This document shows positions 8,166-19,338 of a stretch of 64,000 nucleotides of DNA, piece by piece (within the stretch, counting starts at the first letter, position 1; each line of letters opens with the position of its first letter). The stretch is from NCBI GenBank assembly GCA_024707225.1, contig JANQAE010000002.1, positions 646,073 to 710,072 of the forward strand. The letters run 5' to 3'. The translations under genes were made by a program, and so were the position numbers. Below the pieces are notes generated by a model that saw only the letters and a program-made list of their open reading frames with translations, was not told the origin of the DNA and searched no databases. This DNA comes from Dokdonella sp. GTDB taxonomy: Bacteria; Pseudomonadota; Gammaproteobacteria; Xanthomonadales; Rhodanobacteraceae.

Positions 8166-9539
8166 ATGACATTTCGTCGTCTGGTCCTCGGCCTCGCGGC
8201 CCTGGCCATCCCCCTGGGCGCGGCCGCCGCCGACCGCTGGCAGCTGCCGATCGCCGTCAAGAAACTCGACAACGGCCTGACCGTCGTCGTGTCCGAAGAC
8301 GCCAGCTCGCCGACGGTCGGTGTCAGCGTCGTCTATCACGTCGGCATGCGGCTGGAGCCGAAGGGACGCACCGGCTTCGCGCACCTGTTCGAGCACCTGA
8401 TGTTCCAGGGCACGCCGAACGCGCCGAAGGGCACGTTCGACCGCGTCATCGAGGGCGGCGGCGGCATGAACAACGGGTCCACGCGCGCCGACTACACCAA
8501 CTACATCGAGACCGCCCCGGTCTCGGCGCTCGAGCCGATCCTCTGGCTCGAGGCCGATCGCATGAAGACGCTCGACTTCTCGGCCGAGAATCTCAAGAAC
8601 CAGCAGGACGTGGTCAAGGAGGAGATCCGCGTCAACGTGCAGAACAAGCCGTACGGCCTGTTCTTCTGGACCGACGTCAATCGCCTGGCGTTCTCCAAGT
8701 GGGAGAACGCACACGACGGCTACGGCAGCTTCGCCGACCTCGAGGGCGCCAGGCTCGAGGACGTGCGCGCGTTCCATCGCGACTTCTACGGCCCGAACAA
8801 CGCCGTGATCGGCATCGTCGGCGACATCAAGGCCGAGCAGGCCTTCGCGCTGGTCGAGAAGTATTTCGGTGCGATTCCGGCACGGCCGGTGCCGCCGCGT
8901 CCGGACGTCGACGAGCCGCTCAATACGCGCGAGAAGCGCGAGTCGCAGACCGACGCGCTGGCGCAGGTGCCGGCGCTGGCGGTCGGCTGGAAGATGCCCG
9001 AGCGCGGCAGCCCGGACCAGGCGCCGATGGACGTGCTGGCGCAGCTGCTGGTCGGCGACAGTGCCTCGCGTCTGTACCAGGGCCTGGTCAAGGGACGCGA
9101 GCAGCTGCTCAACATCGAGGGCGGTCTCAACTGGCCGCTCGGCGACGCCTGGGACTACGCCGGGCCGGCGCCGCTGGTGCTGTTCGGCCTGTACAAGCCG
9201 GGCGTGAAGGTCGACGCGGTGCTCGAGGCGATCGACGAGGAGATCGCGCGCATCGTCAAGGACGGCGTCGACGCGGCGACGCTCAAGCGCGTCAAGACCA
9301 AGATGCTGGCCGACTACAACGACAGCCTCGAGGCGTTCATCTCGCGCGCCGACACGCTCGCCAAGGCGCAGCTGCTGTGGGGCGATGCCAAGACCGTCAA
9401 CCAGATTCCCGCCTGGATCGATGCGGTGCAGGGCGCCGACCTGCAGCGCGTCGCCGCCCGTTACCTGACCGCCGCCAACCGCGTGGTGATCGATCGCACG
9501 CCGGCGCCCGCCGCCGCTGCCGCCGGAGACAAGCCGTGA
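8166..9539 (+). CDS. Secreted M16 zinc peptidase, catalytic subunit
   Basis: A 457-residue pitrilysin-family peptidase. Start ATG 8166 is preferred over ATG 8154 because GGAGAGCGG lies just upstream and the signal peptide (LVLGLAALAIPLGAAAA) then begins at once. The inverted zinc motif HxxEH is complete (HLFEH, about His73-His77), with the downstream acidic residues in NQQDVVKEEIRVN. The second M16 half (about 200-440) is present. It should act in the periplasm on short peptides. Its stop overlaps the start of the next M16 gene (GTGA), typical of heterodimeric bacterial M16B pairs made of one active and one inactive subunit. Confidence 0.92.
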   Translation: MTFRRLVLGLAALAIPLGAAAADRWQLPIAVKKLDNGLTVVVSEDASSPTVGVSVVYHVGMRLEPKGRTGFAHLFEHLMFQGTPNAPKGTFDRVIEGGGGMNNGSTRADYTNYIETAPVSALEPILWLEADRMKTLDFSAENLKNQQDVVKEEIRVNVQNKPYGLFFWTDVNRLAFSKWENAHDGYGSFADLEGARLEDVRAFHRDFYGPNNAVIGIVGDIKAEQAFALVEKYFGAIPARPVPPRPDVDEPLNTREKRESQTDALAQVPALAVGWKMPERGSPDQAPMDVLAQLLVGDSASRLYQGLVKGREQLLNIEGGLNWPLGDAWDYAGPAPLVLFGLYKPGVKVDAVLEAIDEEIARIVKDGVDAATLKRVKTKMLADYNDSLEAFISRADTLAKAQLLWGDAKTVNQIPAWIDAVQGADLQRVAARYLTAANRVVIDRTPAPAAAAAGDKP

Positions 9540-10966
9540 GAACGACCGTGAAGACTCTCGCCCTGCCGCTCGGCCTCGCCGGGGCGCTGACCGCCGGCGC
9601 CGCGGGCGCCGCCCAGACCACACTGCCCAAGGACCTGCCGCCGTACGGCCAGGACAAGCCGCTGCCGGTGCCGACGATCACGCAGAAGACGCTCGACAAC
9701 GGGCTGACCGTGTGGGTGCTGCCGCGCACCGACGGTCCGCCGAAGGTCGACGTCGTGCTCGCCGTGCGCGGCGGCAAGGCCAGCGATCCGGCCGACCTGC
9801 CGGCGATGTCGGACCTGCTCGCGTCGCTGCTGACCGAAGGCACCCGGACGCGCAGCGCGATCCAGATCGCCGAGCAGCTGCAGGCGATCGGCGCGTCGAT
9901 CGACGCGACGGCCGGCAACGACGGCATCACGGTCTCCGGCTCCGGTCTGGCCTCGGGCGCCGAGCGCCTGGTCGGCCTGCTCGCCGACGTGGGCATCAAT
10001 GCGTCGTTCCCGGAGGCCGAGGTCAAGCTCGCCAAGGCCAATGCGCTGCAGGCGCTGAAGGCCGCCGAGGCGCAGCCGAGCTATCAGGCCAGCCGCGCGA
10101 TCGCCCGTGCGATCTACGGCGACCATCCGTACGGCCGGACGCTGGCGACCGAGGCTTCGATCGGGAAGACCGAGCGCGCCGCGCTGGCAGCCGCCCACAC
10201 CGCACGCTTCCGTCCCGACCGCGCGCTGCTGGTCGTCAGCGGCCGCATCGACGCGGCCACCGCGCTGACGTACGCCAATGGCGCGTTCGGCGCCTGGAAG
10301 GCGCAGGGCGAGGCACCGGCCGAGATCGCCGCCGCGCCGCGCGAGGCCAAGCCGCAGCACGTGCTGGTCGAACGCTCCGGTTCGGTGCAGTCGGCGGTGC
10401 GGCTCGGCCGTCCGGTGTTCGCGGCCAACGACGCCGACGAGATCCCGGCCGCGCTGGCCAATACGATTCTCGGCGGCGGCGGCCTCGACACGCGCCTCAA
10501 CCGCAACCTGCGCGAGGACAAGGGCTATACCTACGGCGCCTACAGCTCGTTCTCGGTCGCGCGCCGCGGTGGTGCGTTCACGAGCGGTGCCGATGTGCGC
10601 AACGAGGTCACCGGCGCCGCGGTCGGCGAGTTCGTCAAGGAGCTGCAGAAGCTGATCGACACGCCGGTCGACGCGGCCGAGCTCGAGCGCGCCAAGCGTG
10701 CGGCCGCCGGCGGCTATCTGTTCCGCAACCAGCTGCAGTCCGCGGTCGCGCGCAGTCTCGCCGCCAACTGGCTGGTCGGCCGGCCACCGGAGTATCTGGG
10801 CCAGTTCGTGCCGCGTACGCGCGAGGTGACCGCCGAGCAGGTGCAGACGATGGCGCGCCGCTACTTCGACCCGAAGACGCTCAGCATCGTGGTCGTCGGC
10901 GACAAGGCGGTCGCCGAGCAGCTCGGCGCCTACGGCAGCTTCGGCGCCACGCCGGCCGGCGACTGA
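9536..10966 (+). CDS. Secreted M16 peptidase-like protein, non-catalytic subunit
   Basis: A 476-residue M16 homologue with signal peptide (LALPLGLAGALTAGAAGAA). The position of the HxxEH motif reads LPAMSDLLASLLTEGT, so the zinc ligands are lost and it cannot be a peptidase by itself. The C-terminal substrate-positioning R/Y motif (NLREDKGYTYGAYS, about residue 330) is kept. This matches the known division of labour in M16B heterodimers, where one subunit carries zinc and the other the R/Y pair. GTG 9536 overlaps the upstream stop; an alternative GTG lies at 9548. Confidence 0.9.
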   Translation: MRTTVKTLALPLGLAGALTAGAAGAAQTTLPKDLPPYGQDKPLPVPTITQKTLDNGLTVWVLPRTDGPPKVDVVLAVRGGKASDPADLPAMSDLLASLLTEGTRTRSAIQIAEQLQAIGASIDATAGNDGITVSGSGLASGAERLVGLLADVGINASFPEAEVKLAKANALQALKAAEAQPSYQASRAIARAIYGDHPYGRTLATEASIGKTERAALAAAHTARFRPDRALLVVSGRIDAATALTYANGAFGAWKAQGEAPAEIAAAPREAKPQHVLVERSGSVQSAVRLGRPVFAANDADEIPAALANTILGGGGLDTRLNRNLREDKGYTYGAYSSFSVARRGGAFTSGADVRNEVTGAAVGEFVKELQKLIDTPVDAAELERAKRAAAGGYLFRNQLQSAVARSLAANWLVGRPPEYLGQFVPRTREVTAEQVQTMARRYFDPKTLSIVVVGDKAVAEQLGAYGSFGATPAGD

Positions 10967-10980
10967 TCCGCCGTTTCACG

Positions 10981-11038
10981 GACCGCCGGGACGCAGCGTC
11001 CCGGCGGGTCCGCCGGCCGCATCGAACACGATGCGGCC
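10981..11038. terminator. Two tandem hairpins between convergent genes
   Basis: Hairpin 1 (10981-11010) pairs GACCGCCGGGAC with GTCCCGGCGGGTC with one bulge. Hairpin 2 is a perfect 10-bp stem, 11015-11024 with 11029-11038, loop AACA. They fill the 109-base gap between the plus M16 gene and the minus subtilase. Neither has a long U tract, so bidirectional termination is likely but not proven. Confidence 0.6.
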
Positions 11039-11075
11039 GCTGCGGGACTTATCGATCGAAGGGCTTGCGCCTCGA

Positions 11076-13358
11076 TCAGTCGGCCTGGTCGGGAGACGGG
11101 CCCAGATCCCATTCGAAGCCGTTCTTGAACAGCATCGCTTCCGGTTCCGGCGCCGCGCCGACGCGGCAGTTGACGCAGGCGATCGCGAAATCCTGGCTGG
11201 TCGTCTCCGGCGCGTTGAGCAGGGCGCGCGAGCTGATCGTCGTCGCGCCGACCGTGATCGTCACCTGGCCGCCGGCCGCGCCGGCCGGCAGCACGACACC
11301 CTCGGCATTGTTGCGCGCATCGGCGCTGCCGCCGGTCGTCGACCAGCCGTCGCTGCCGAACACGTTGCCGCGATAGGTCTGGCCGTTGGTCGTCACGACG
11401 AGGTCCAGGTCGTTGTTCCACGCCGGCGTCGCGCCGCCGAGGCCATGACCGGGCGCGTCGGTGAAGGTCAGGAACACCTTGACCGGTTGGCCGGGATCGA
11501 CCACCTCGACGACCTGCTCCCACGACTCCCCGGTGTCGTGGAATACGTGGGCCTGATCGTAGTACCAGGTCGGCGGATCGTCCTGGAGCAGCCAGTCGAT
11601 GCGCATGCGGCCCCAGCCCTGCTTGTTGTCGGGCCGGTGGCCGAGCGCGCCGCCGTCGGCATCGGTGCCGCCGAAGAGGTCCTGCGAGTTCGCGAGCAGA
11701 GCGGCCTTGGCGACCGCGACGCTCGGGTTGGCGCCGTCGTAGCGTTCACGGAAGTACTGCGTGAACAGGCCGATCGCGCCGCTGACGTGCGGCGAGGCCA
11801 TGCTGGTGCCGCACATCGTGCCGTAGCCGGTCGCGCTGACCGCCGAATCGATGTTGCAGCCCGGCGCGACCAGATGCGGGATGCGCCGGCCGTCACGCGC
11901 CGGACCGTGCGCGCTGTTCGACGAGACGCTGCCGAGATTGCTGCGCGGCACGCCGGCCGCGTTCTCGGCCCAGGTCGAGCCGACCGTCACGATGTTCTTG
12001 GCATCGTCCGGCGTGCCCTGGCTGCCGGTGCCGCCGTTGCCGTTCATGATCGACAGCACGAAGGTCAGCGGCTGGTCGCCCGGCGTGTTCGGATCGGTGT
12101 CGCGGCTGCCGACGTCGACCTGCATCGTCTGATTGTCGTAGCCGAGCGGTGACCCCGACGGGCCCCAGCTGTTGCCGGACAACACCGCGTTGTTGTTGTA
12201 GGACTCGCGCATCAATTGCAGCATGCCGCCCGGCGCGTTGTAGATCGACGAGCGTGAAATCTGCTCGATCAGGTTGGCACCCGGCGCGACGCCGAGGCCG
12301 CGCAGGTAGCCGTTGGCGACCGTGCCGCTGGAGCCGTCGCCGGCCATCGTCGCGGCGGTGTGCGTGCCGTGGCTGTCGGTCGTGCTGGCATTGCCGCAGC
12401 TCGCGCCGGTCACGCACGGCAGCATGCGGTTGACGAGGTTCGGATTGGTGTCGGCGACGCCGCCGTCGACATTGGCCATGATCACGCCGCTGCCGTCGAT
12501 GCCGAGCGCGGTCAGCCAGTTGCGGTACTGGCCCGTCTGCGGCACGCCGCTCTCGTTGAACAGGCCGGCCACGATCGCGTCGCCGACTTCGCCGCGCAGG
12601 CCTCCGTCGGTCGGCACCTCGTGCAGCACGTACAGACCCGGAATCGTCAGGCTGCGCGCGAGCGCGGCGTCGTCACCGCGCAGGCGGATCTCCTCGAAGC
12701 GTGCATCGATCGGCGCGCGTCCGTCCGGCACGATGCCGGCCATCGCGAACGCCTCGTCGCCGACCGCGGCCGGCCGGTACAGCAGCGCCAGCACGTCGCG
12801 TGCGCCGCTGCGCGGCGCCGCCAGCGACGCGCCGAGGCGCCACTCGGGCAGGAACTCGCCGGCCCAGCGCACTTCGCTGCGCGCCGTGGCGGCCTGCAAA
12901 TCGGCGCCGCGCGCCCAGACCACATAGGTGAACGGCGGCAGGTACTGCACCGGCTCGACGCCCTGCGCACGCAGCGTGTCGAGCCATTCGCGCTTGAGCG
13001 GTCCCTGGAACTGGATCAGGCGCAGCGCCGGCTGCGCATCGCGGCCGAACGTCGCGGCTGCGAGCGGATAGGCCTCGACCGGATCGAAGAGGCGGCCGCC
13101 GAGCGTCAGGCCGTAGGTCGCCAGGTCGTCGCCGGTGCTCTCGGCGCCGAGTCCGGCCAGCGTCTGCTGGTCGCCGCGCACCCACACGAAGCGGCCGTAG
13201 TCGGCGACGATCTGCACGCCGGCGGCCTGCGCCGCGCGCGCGCCGGCCGGCAGACGGGCATGGCCGGTATCGGCCGCGCCGGCCGGCAGTGCCGCGCCGA
13301 TCGCCAGGGCCAGCAGCGCCGCGGCGGGCAGGGCACGGCTAGAACGTGAACTGTTCAT
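11076..13358 (-). CDS. Secreted subtilisin-family (S8) serine peptidase with C-terminal tail motif
   Basis: A 760-residue secreted protease. Signal peptide about 1-29, propeptide-like region to about 270, then an S8 catalytic domain. The triad is Asp298 (ANVDGGV), His330 (DSHGTHTA) and Ser519 (CGTSMASPH); the oxyanion Asn is in NSWGP (about 397). A beta-sandwich domain (about 590-735) resembles the pre-peptidase or P-like domains fused to secreted proteases. The last residues read [26 protein letters not shown] matches the tail shared by other exported proteins in this window. Its ATG (13358) lies inside the end of nadK (20-base overlap), so translation is probably coupled to a cytosolic NAD kinase, an odd pairing. 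Confidence 0.92.
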   Translation of the reverse strand: MNSSRSSRALPAAALLALAIGAALPAGAADTGHARLPAGARAAQAAGVQIVADYGRFVWVRGDQQTLAGLGAESTGDDLATYGLTLGGRLFDPVEAYPLAAATFGRDAQPALRLIQFQGPLKREWLDTLRAQGVEPVQYLPPFTYVVWARGADLQAATARSEVRWAGEFLPEWRLGASLAAPRSGARDVLALLYRPAAVGDEAFAMAGIVPDGRAPIDARFEEIRLRGDDAALARSLTIPGLYVLHEVPTDGGLRGEVGDAIVAGLFNESGVPQTGQYRNWLTALGIDGSGVIMANVDGGVADTNPNLVNRMLPCVTGASCGNASTTDSHGTHTAATMAGDGSSGTVANGYLRGLGVAPGANLIEQISRSSIYNAPGGMLQLMRESYNNNAVLSGNSWGPSGSPLGYDNQTMQVDVGSRDTDPNTPGDQPLTFVLSIMNGNGGTGSQGTPDDAKNIVTVGSTWAENAAGVPRSNLGSVSSNSAHGPARDGRRIPHLVAPGCNIDSAVSATGYGTMCGTSMASPHVSGAIGLFTQYFRERYDGANPSVAVAKAALLANSQDLFGGTDADGGALGHRPDNKQGWGRMRIDWLLQDDPPTWYYDQAHVFHDTGESWEQVVEVVDPGQPVKVFLTFTDAPGHGLGGATPAWNNDLDLVVTTNGQTYRGNVFGSDGWSTTGGSADARNNAEGVVLPAGAAGGQVTITVGATTISSRALLNAPETTSQDFAIACVNCRVGAAPEPEAMLFKNGFEWDLGPSPDQAD

Positions 13359-14100
13359 CGAGTATGCGCTCCTCCAGGTTGTGTTCCGGGTCGAACAGCA
13401 AGGTCATCGTCTGCTCGCTCGATTCGCGGATGCGCACGTCGACGACGTCGCGCACTTCGTTGGAGTCGGCAGTCGCACTCACCGGCCGCTTGTACGGATC
13501 GAGGATCTCGAAACGCACGTCGACGGTCGCCGGGAGAATCGCACCGCGCCAGCGGCGCGGGCGGAACGGGCTGATCGGCGTCAACGCCAGCATGGCGGAG
13601 CCGAACGGCAGGATCGGGCCGTGCGCCGAGAGGTTGTAGGCGGTCGAGCCGGCGGCGGTCGCGACCAGCACGCCGTCGCAGATCAGCTCCGGCACCTTGG
13701 TCGCGCCGTTGAGGTCCACGCGCACGTGCGCGGCCTGCTTGGTCTGGCGCAGCAGCGAGACCTCGTTGAACGCGAGCGCCGTCACGGTCCCGCCGGCCTC
13801 GGTCTGCGCCTCCATCATCAGCGGGCGCAGCGGCGCCGGCTGCGCCCGCGCGAGGCGCTCGGGCAGCGCTTCGGGCCGGTACTGGTTCATCAGAAACCCG
13901 ATCGTGCCGAGTTTCATGCCGTAGACCGGCACGCCGTAGCGCAGGTAGCGATGCAGCGTGCGCAGCATGAACCCGTCGCCGCCGAGCGCGACGATCACGT
14001 CGGCGGCGTCGGGCGTCGCGGTGCCGTAGCGCTGCTGCAGATCGGCCAGTGCGGACTGGGCCTCGGTGGTCTGCGCAGCGACGACGGCGATCCGGTTCAT
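13339..14100 (-). CDS. nadK: NAD kinase
   Basis: A 253-residue ATP-NAD kinase that makes NADP+. The family signature GGDG is at residues 40-43 ([18 protein letters not shown]), followed by the substrate-binding FNE (AFNEVSLLR) and the glycine-rich [18 protein letters not shown]. The length is at the short end of the family but complete. ATG 14100 overlaps the stop of the glutamate dehydrogenase gene (ATGA), and the gene's end overlaps the subtilase start. gdh, nadK and the subtilase gene form one translationally linked unit, coupling an NAD-dependent dehydrogenase with NADP supply. Confidence 0.94.
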   Translation of the reverse strand: MNRIAVVAAQTTEAQSALADLQQRYGTATPDAADVIVALGGDGFMLRTLHRYLRYGVPVYGMKLGTIGFLMNQYRPEALPERLARAQPAPLRPLMMEAQTEAGGTVTALAFNEVSLLRQTKQAAHVRVDLNGATKVPELICDGVLVATAAGSTAYNLSAHGPILPFGSAMLALTPISPFRPRRWRGAILPATVDVRFEILDPYKRPVSATADSNEVRDVVDVRIRESSEQTMTLLFDPEHNLEERILDEQFTF

Positions 14101-17100
14101 CCGCCGGACTGTACCAGTTGCGCGAGCCGGCGTACCGCGACCGAGACGATCGGGTAATCGATCGTGACCTGGCTGCGCATGTCGGCCAGCATCGCCCGCG
14201 TGAACTTCAGCGTCGGGTCGTCGCGGTCGAGCCACTGCGCGACCTGGGCGGCACCGTCGCCGTCCAGGCCGGCTGCCAGCACCTGGCCGGCCAGCGCGCG
14301 CTGCTGGCTGTTGAGCTCGTCGCGCAGCGCGCCGCGTGCGTGGGCGTGCCAGCGGGTCTCCACGGCCAGTTCCTCGATCTTCTGCATCAGCCACTTGAGC
14401 TCGAGCGCATCGCCGAGCGCGAAGTCGACCTCGGCGACGCGCGCGACCGGCAGGCCGCGCTCGCCGGCGACCAGCACGATGTCCAGCGCCGGCGCCAGGA
14501 TCGGCAGGGCCGCCAGCTGGTCGGCCAGCGTCTCCGGGAACGCATGGCCGATCCAGCGCGCACGCGCCTCGGCGAACGTCGCGCGATCGCCTTCGGCGAT
14601 GACCTGGTCGAGCGTCGCGCGCAGCGAGTCCATGCCGGGCTGGTAGCGCGACACCGCCTCGGCGATGTCCTGGATGTCGGCCGGACGGTTCAGCAGCCAG
14701 CGCGTCATGTTGCGCAGCAGGTTCCAGATCACCAGCATCGCGTCGATCTGCGCGTTGCCGTTGACCTGGCCGTCGAGCGCTTCGATCTGCGTCCACAGCG
14801 CGCGCGCGTCGAGCACCTCGCGCGCGATGTTGAACGCCTTGGCGACCGCGGCCGGCCCCTGGCCGGTGTCTTCCTGCATGCGCAGCGAGAACGTCGCGCC
14901 CATGCGGTTGATCATCGAGTTGGTGACCGCGGTGGCGATGATCTCGCGCTTGAGGCGGTGCCGCTCCATGTGGTCGGCGTAGGTCTCGCGCAGCGGCTCG
15001 GGGAAATAGCGGCGCAGCTCCTTGGACAGGTAGCTGTCCTCGGGCACGTCCGAATCGAGCAGCTGCTGGTAGGTCACGATCTTCGCGTACGAGAGCAGGA
15101 TCGCCAGCTCCGGCCGGGTCAGGCCGAGGCCGCGCGCCTTGCGCTCGGCGAATTCCGCGTCGCTCGGCAGGAACTCGATCTGGCGGTCGAGCAGGCCCTG
15201 CGCCTCGAGCGTGCGGATGAAGTGCTGCTTGGAGCCGAGCCGGGCCACCGACATCCGCTCCATGATGCTGATCGCCTCGTTCTGCCGGTAGTTGTCGAAC
15301 AGCACCAGGCGCTCGACCTCGTCGGTCATCGCGCGCAGCAGCGCGTTGCGCTGCTCGAGGCTGAGCTCGCCGCGCTGTACCGCGTCGTTGAGCAGGATCT
15401 TGATGTTGACCTCGTGATCGGAGGTGTCCACGCCGGCGGAGTTGTCGATGAAGTCGGTGTTGAGCAGCACGCCGTTCAGCGCCGCCTCGATGCGGCCGCG
15501 CTGGGTCATGCCCAGATTGCCGCCCTCGCCGACGATGCGGCAGCGTAGATCGGCGCCGTCGACGCGGATCGCGTTGTTGGCGCGGTCGCCTGCGTCGGCA
15601 TTGGTCTCGAACGAGGCCTTCACGTAGGTGCCGATGCCGCCGTTCCAGAGCAGGTCGACCGGCGCCTTGAGGATCGCGTTGAGCAGCTCGTTGGGCGACA
15701 GATGGGTGACGCCGTCGGCCAGGCCGAGCGCGCCGCGCATCTCCGGCGTGATCGCGATCGTCTTGAGCGTGCGCGCGAACACGCCGCCGCCGCGCGAGAT
15801 CAGGGCGGTGTCGTAGTCGGCCCAGGACGAGCGCGGCAGCTTGAACAGGCGCTCGCGCTCGGCATAGGACGTCGCCGCATCCGGGTTCGGATCGACGAAG
15901 ATGTGGCGATGGTCGAACGCCGCGACCAGGCGGATGTGCCGCGACAGCAGCATGCCGTTGCCGAACACGTCGCCGGACATGTCGCCGATGCCGGCGCAGG
16001 TGAAGTCGGTGCTCTGGCAGTCGATGCCGAGCGCGCGGAAATGGCGCTTGACCGATTCCCAGGCGCCCTTGGCGGTGATGCCCATGCCCTTGTGGTCGTA
16101 GCCGACCGAGCCGCCGGACGCGAACGCGTCGCCGAGCCAGTAGCCGTGCTCGGCGGCCACCGCATTGGCGATGTCCGAGAACGTCGCGGTGCCCTTGTCG
16201 GCGGCGACGACCAGGTACGGATCGTCGTCGTCGTGGCGGACCACGTCGGCCGGCGGCACCACGGCGCCGTCGACGAGGTTGTCGGTGACGTCGAGCAGGC
16301 CGTTGATGAACATGCGGTAGCAGGCCACGCCCTCGGCCAGCACCGCGTCGCGCTCGCCGCTGGCCGGCGGCCGCTTGACGAAGAAGCCGCCCTTGGAGCC
16401 GACCGGCACGATGACGGTGTTCTTGACCATCTGCGCCTTGACCAGGCCGAGCACCTCGGTGCGGAAGTCCTCGCGGCGATCCGACCAGCGCAGGCCGCCG
16501 CGCGCGACCGGACCGAAGCGCAGGTGCACGCCTTCCACGCGCGGACCGTAGACGAAGATCTCGCGATACGGACGCGGCTTGGGCAGTTCGGTCAGCTGCG
16601 AACAGTCGAACTTCAGACTGATGTAGTCGTGCAGCCGGCCCTCGCGGGTCTGGTAGTAGTTGGTACGCAGCGTCGCGCGGATGACCGCCATGAAGCTGCG
16701 CAGGATGCGGTCCTCGTCGATCGCGGCGACACGCTCGAGCAGCGAGCGGATCGCGCTCATCACGGCGTCGATCTGCATCTCGCGCGGCTGGTCGCGGACC
16801 GCGACCAGCGCATCGACGAGGCCGGGCTCGGCCTCGCGCACGTCGGCCGGCAGCAGCGTCTCGAGCTCGCGCTTCAGACGCGTGCGTGCGTACTCGATCG
16901 CCGCCGCGCCGACGCTCTCGCGGCGCGGATCGAACTTCGCCTCGAACAGCTCGACCAGCAGGCCGGCGATCGCCGGATAGGCGACCAGTGTCTGCTCCAT
17001 GTAGGTCTGCGAGAACGGCACGCCGGTCTGCAGCAGGTACTTGGCGTAGGCGCGCAGCATGCTGACCTGGCGCCAGTCCAGCTGCGCGCCGAGGATCAGC

Positions 17101-19037
17101 TTGTTGAACGCGTCGTTCTCGGCGTCGCCGCGCCAGACCTTCTCGAACGCGACCTGGAACGCATCGCGCACCTGCTCGACGTCGAATTCGAAGCGCGCGC
17201 TCGGCTGGACGTGGATGTCCTGGATCGTCAGCGTGCCGCCGCTGACGGTCAGCTCGTACAGATGCTCGGTCAGCACGCGCACGCCCATGTTCTCGAGCAA
17301 CGGGATCACGTCCGACAGCGCGATGTCGCCGCCGAAGCGGAACACCTTGAAGTGCAGCGTGCCGGGTCGCCGCCGCGACCGGTAGAAATTGAGGCGGATG
17401 TCCTCGACGCTGCCGAGGCTCGCGGCGAGCTCGACGTCGTTGGCCGCGCCCTGCGGCGTGATCTCCTCGATGTAGCCGACCGGCAGCGCCTTGCCGTAGC
17501 GGCTGGCCAGCCGGCGGCCGGCGTCGTCGCCGTGGCGCTCGACCAGGATGTCGCGCAGCTCGTCCTGCCAGTTGCGCACGATCTGAGCGATCTGGCCCTC
17601 CAGTTCCAGCGTCGAGTAGGTGGGCTGGTCACCGGGCTTGGGGCGGATCAGCAGGTGCAGCCGCGCCAGCGGCGATTCGCTGAGCAGGACCGTGGTGTCG
17701 ACGCGCTCGCCGTGGAACGCGTTCTTGAGCAGCGCCTCGACGCGCTCGCGCACGCCGGTGTTGAAGCGGTCGCGCGGCAGGTAGACCAGGCACGAGAAGA
17801 AGCGGCCGAATCGGTCGCCGCGCACGAACAGGCGCGTGCGCGCCCGCTCCTGCAGCGCCAGCACGCCCATCGCGGTGTCGTAGAGCTCGTCCTCGTTGCC
17901 CTGGAACAGCTCGTCGCGCGGCAGCGTCTCGAGGATGTGGCGCAGCGCCTTGCCCGAGTGCGAGTCGCGGCGCAGCCCCGAGCGGCGCGTGATCGAGTCG
18001 AACTTGCGGCGGATCAGCGGCACGTCCTGCGGGCGGCGCATGTAGGCGGCCGACGTGTACAGGCCGAGGAAGCGCTGCTCGGACACCGGCAGGCCGGCGT
18101 CGTCGAACGCGAGCACGCCGATGTAGTCCATGTAGCCGGGACGGTGCACGCGGGCGCGCGCATTGGTCTTGGTCAGCACCAGCGGCGCACTGACCGGCAC
18201 CGGCTCGTCGCGGCCGGACAGCGCGCGCGGCGTGCCGGCACGTCCGGAGCTGCGCAGGATCCCCAGGCCGGTGCCGTCGCGCGCCTGCAGCACGCGCTCG
18301 CCGCCCTTGGCCTCGATCGCGTACTCGCGATAGCCGAGGAACGTGAAGTTGTCCTCCGCGGCCCAGCGCAGGAACGCCTGCGCCTCGCCGATCGCGTCGA
18401 CGTCGGCATTCGGCGAGCGCTTGGGCAGCTCGTTGGCGATGTCGAGCATGCGCCGGCGCATCGCCGGCCAGTCGGCGACCGAGATGCGCACGTCCTCGAT
18501 CGCGCCGACGATCGCATTGCGCAGCGCGTCGATCTCGCCCGGATCGGTGATGCGGTCGACCTCCACGTACATGATCGACTCGGCCTTGCCGCGCTCGGAC
18601 TGCTCGGTGTCGATCGACAGCACGTGACCGCCCGGATCGCGGTCGATGTGATAGATCGGGTGGATCAGCGTATGGGTCTGCTGGTCGGCCTGGGCGATCG
18701 CCATGCCGACCGAATCGACCAGGAACGGCATGTCGTCGGTGTCGATCGCGATGACCGTGTGCGCGCTCTCGAAACCGTCGGCCTCGATCGTCGGATTCAG
18801 CACGCGCACCTTGGGCACGCCGGGCTTGCGCTCGCGCACGAACTCGTACATGCCGATCGCGATGTAGGCCCACATGACCTCGTCGCGCTCGCGCATATCC
18901 TCCGGAATCACGCGCCGGAAGAAGTGGGCCGCGAACGCCAGCACGTCGCGCTGGCGGGCCGGCGCGACGAGCCTGGTGAGCTGCTGATTGATCGATTCGA
19001 CGGTGACGATGGGCGCAGCCGCCCCTTGGGCACTCAT
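14097..19037 (-). CDS. NAD-specific glutamate dehydrogenase, large (180-kDa) type
   Basis: A 1646-residue enzyme that deaminates glutamate to 2-oxoglutarate with NAD+, a catabolic entry to the TCA cycle. ATG 19037 is chosen because the family N-terminus (ACT-like regulatory segments) follows it directly; the frame also extends 33 codons upstream. Catalytic-core landmarks are [34 protein letters not shown] and [16 protein letters not shown] (about residues 840-960), then the C-terminal helical region. The family is usually 1550-1650 residues, so it appears complete. It heads the overlapping gdh-nadK-subtilase unit. Confidence 0.95.
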   Translation of the reverse strand: MSAQGAAAPIVTVESINQQLTRLVAPARQRDVLAFAAHFFRRVIPEDMRERDEVMWAYIAIGMYEFVRERKPGVPKVRVLNPTIEADGFESAHTVIAIDTDDMPFLVDSVGMAIAQADQQTHTLIHPIYHIDRDPGGHVLSIDTEQSERGKAESIMYVEVDRITDPGEIDALRNAIVGAIEDVRISVADWPAMRRRMLDIANELPKRSPNADVDAIGEAQAFLRWAAEDNFTFLGYREYAIEAKGGERVLQARDGTGLGILRSSGRAGTPRALSGRDEPVPVSAPLVLTKTNARARVHRPGYMDYIGVLAFDDAGLPVSEQRFLGLYTSAAYMRRPQDVPLIRRKFDSITRRSGLRRDSHSGKALRHILETLPRDELFQGNEDELYDTAMGVLALQERARTRLFVRGDRFGRFFSCLVYLPRDRFNTGVRERVEALLKNAFHGERVDTTVLLSESPLARLHLLIRPKPGDQPTYSTLELEGQIAQIVRNWQDELRDILVERHGDDAGRRLASRYGKALPVGYIEEITPQGAANDVELAASLGSVEDIRLNFYRSRRRPGTLHFKVFRFGGDIALSDVIPLLENMGVRVLTEHLYELTVSGGTLTIQDIHVQPSARFEFDVEQVRDAFQVAFEKVWRGDAENDAFNKLILGAQLDWRQVSMLRAYAKYLLQTGVPFSQTYMEQTLVAYPAIAGLLVELFEAKFDPRRESVGAAAIEYARTRLKRELETLLPADVREAEPGLVDALVAVRDQPREMQIDAVMSAIRSLLERVAAIDEDRILRSFMAVIRATLRTNYYQTREGRLHDYISLKFDCSQLTELPKPRPYREIFVYGPRVEGVHLRFGPVARGGLRWSDRREDFRTEVLGLVKAQMVKNTVIVPVGSKGGFFVKRPPASGERDAVLAEGVACYRMFINGLLDVTDNLVDGAVVPPADVVRHDDDDPYLVVAADKGTATFSDIANAVAAEHGYWLGDAFASGGSVGYDHKGMGITAKGAWESVKRHFRALGIDCQSTDFTCAGIGDMSGDVFGNGMLLSRHIRLVAAFDHRHIFVDPNPDAATSYAERERLFKLPRSSWADYDTALISRGGGVFARTLKTIAITPEMRGALGLADGVTHLSPNELLNAILKAPVDLLWNGGIGTYVKASFETNADAGDRANNAIRVDGADLRCRIVGEGGNLGMTQRGRIEAALNGVLLNTDFIDNSAGVDTSDHEVNIKILLNDAVQRGELSLEQRNALLRAMTDEVERLVLFDNYRQNEAISIMERMSVARLGSKQHFIRTLEAQGLLDRQIEFLPSDAEFAERKARGLGLTRPELAILLSYAKIVTYQQLLDSDVPEDSYLSKELRRYFPEPLRETYADHMERHRLKREIIATAVTNSMINRMGATFSLRMQEDTGQGPAAVAKAFNIAREVLDARALWTQIEALDGQVNGNAQIDAMLVIWNLLRNMTRWLLNRPADIQDIAEAVSRYQPGMDSLRATLDQVIAEGDRATFAEARARWIGHAFPETLADQLAALPILAPALDIVLVAGERGLPVARVAEVDFALGDALELKWLMQKIEELAVETRWHAHARGALRDELNSQQRALAGQVLAAGLDGDGAAQVAQWLDRDDPTLKFTRAMLADMRSQVTIDYPIVSVAVRRLAQLVQSGG

Positions 19038-19071
19038 GATGATCGCTTTGATCCGCTGTGAAGAGCCGGCG

Positions 19072-19077
19072 ATTCTA
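19072..19077 (-). promoter_or_regulatory. Candidate -10 element for the gdh-nadK-subtilase unit
   Basis: TAGAAT on the minus strand, 35 bases before the gdh ATG, in the divergent gap with the transglutaminase gene. The 301-base gap (19038-19338) is AT-richer than its surroundings, with an A7 run near 19125-19131. A second weak element TATCGT faces right at about 19216. Confidence 0.35.
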
Positions 19078-19338
19078 CCTACCGCCGATGATCGGAATCC
19101 ACCTGCAAGCGCCCGAAATTCAAGAAAAAAAGGCATCGATTCGGGTAACTCGACGCAGCTGCGCGACGGCGTCGGTGCCGCGACGTGCGCGCTGCGCTGC
19201 GGTGCACAAATTTGCTATCGTCGGCGCGTCCCGCCGTTCGCGTCTGGATTGTCGTCGGCCGAACCGCCGACCGCATGACGCAGCGGCGCGGGCTGCAGCC
19301 CGTGAACCCGTCAACGCCGCTCTCGTCGCGAGGTCAGG

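Noticed and set aside
15702..19061. 1119-codon plus-strand frame opposite gdh
   Set aside because: Antisense shadow of a well-conserved gene; composition is that of reverse-frame high-GC DNA and no motif is seen.
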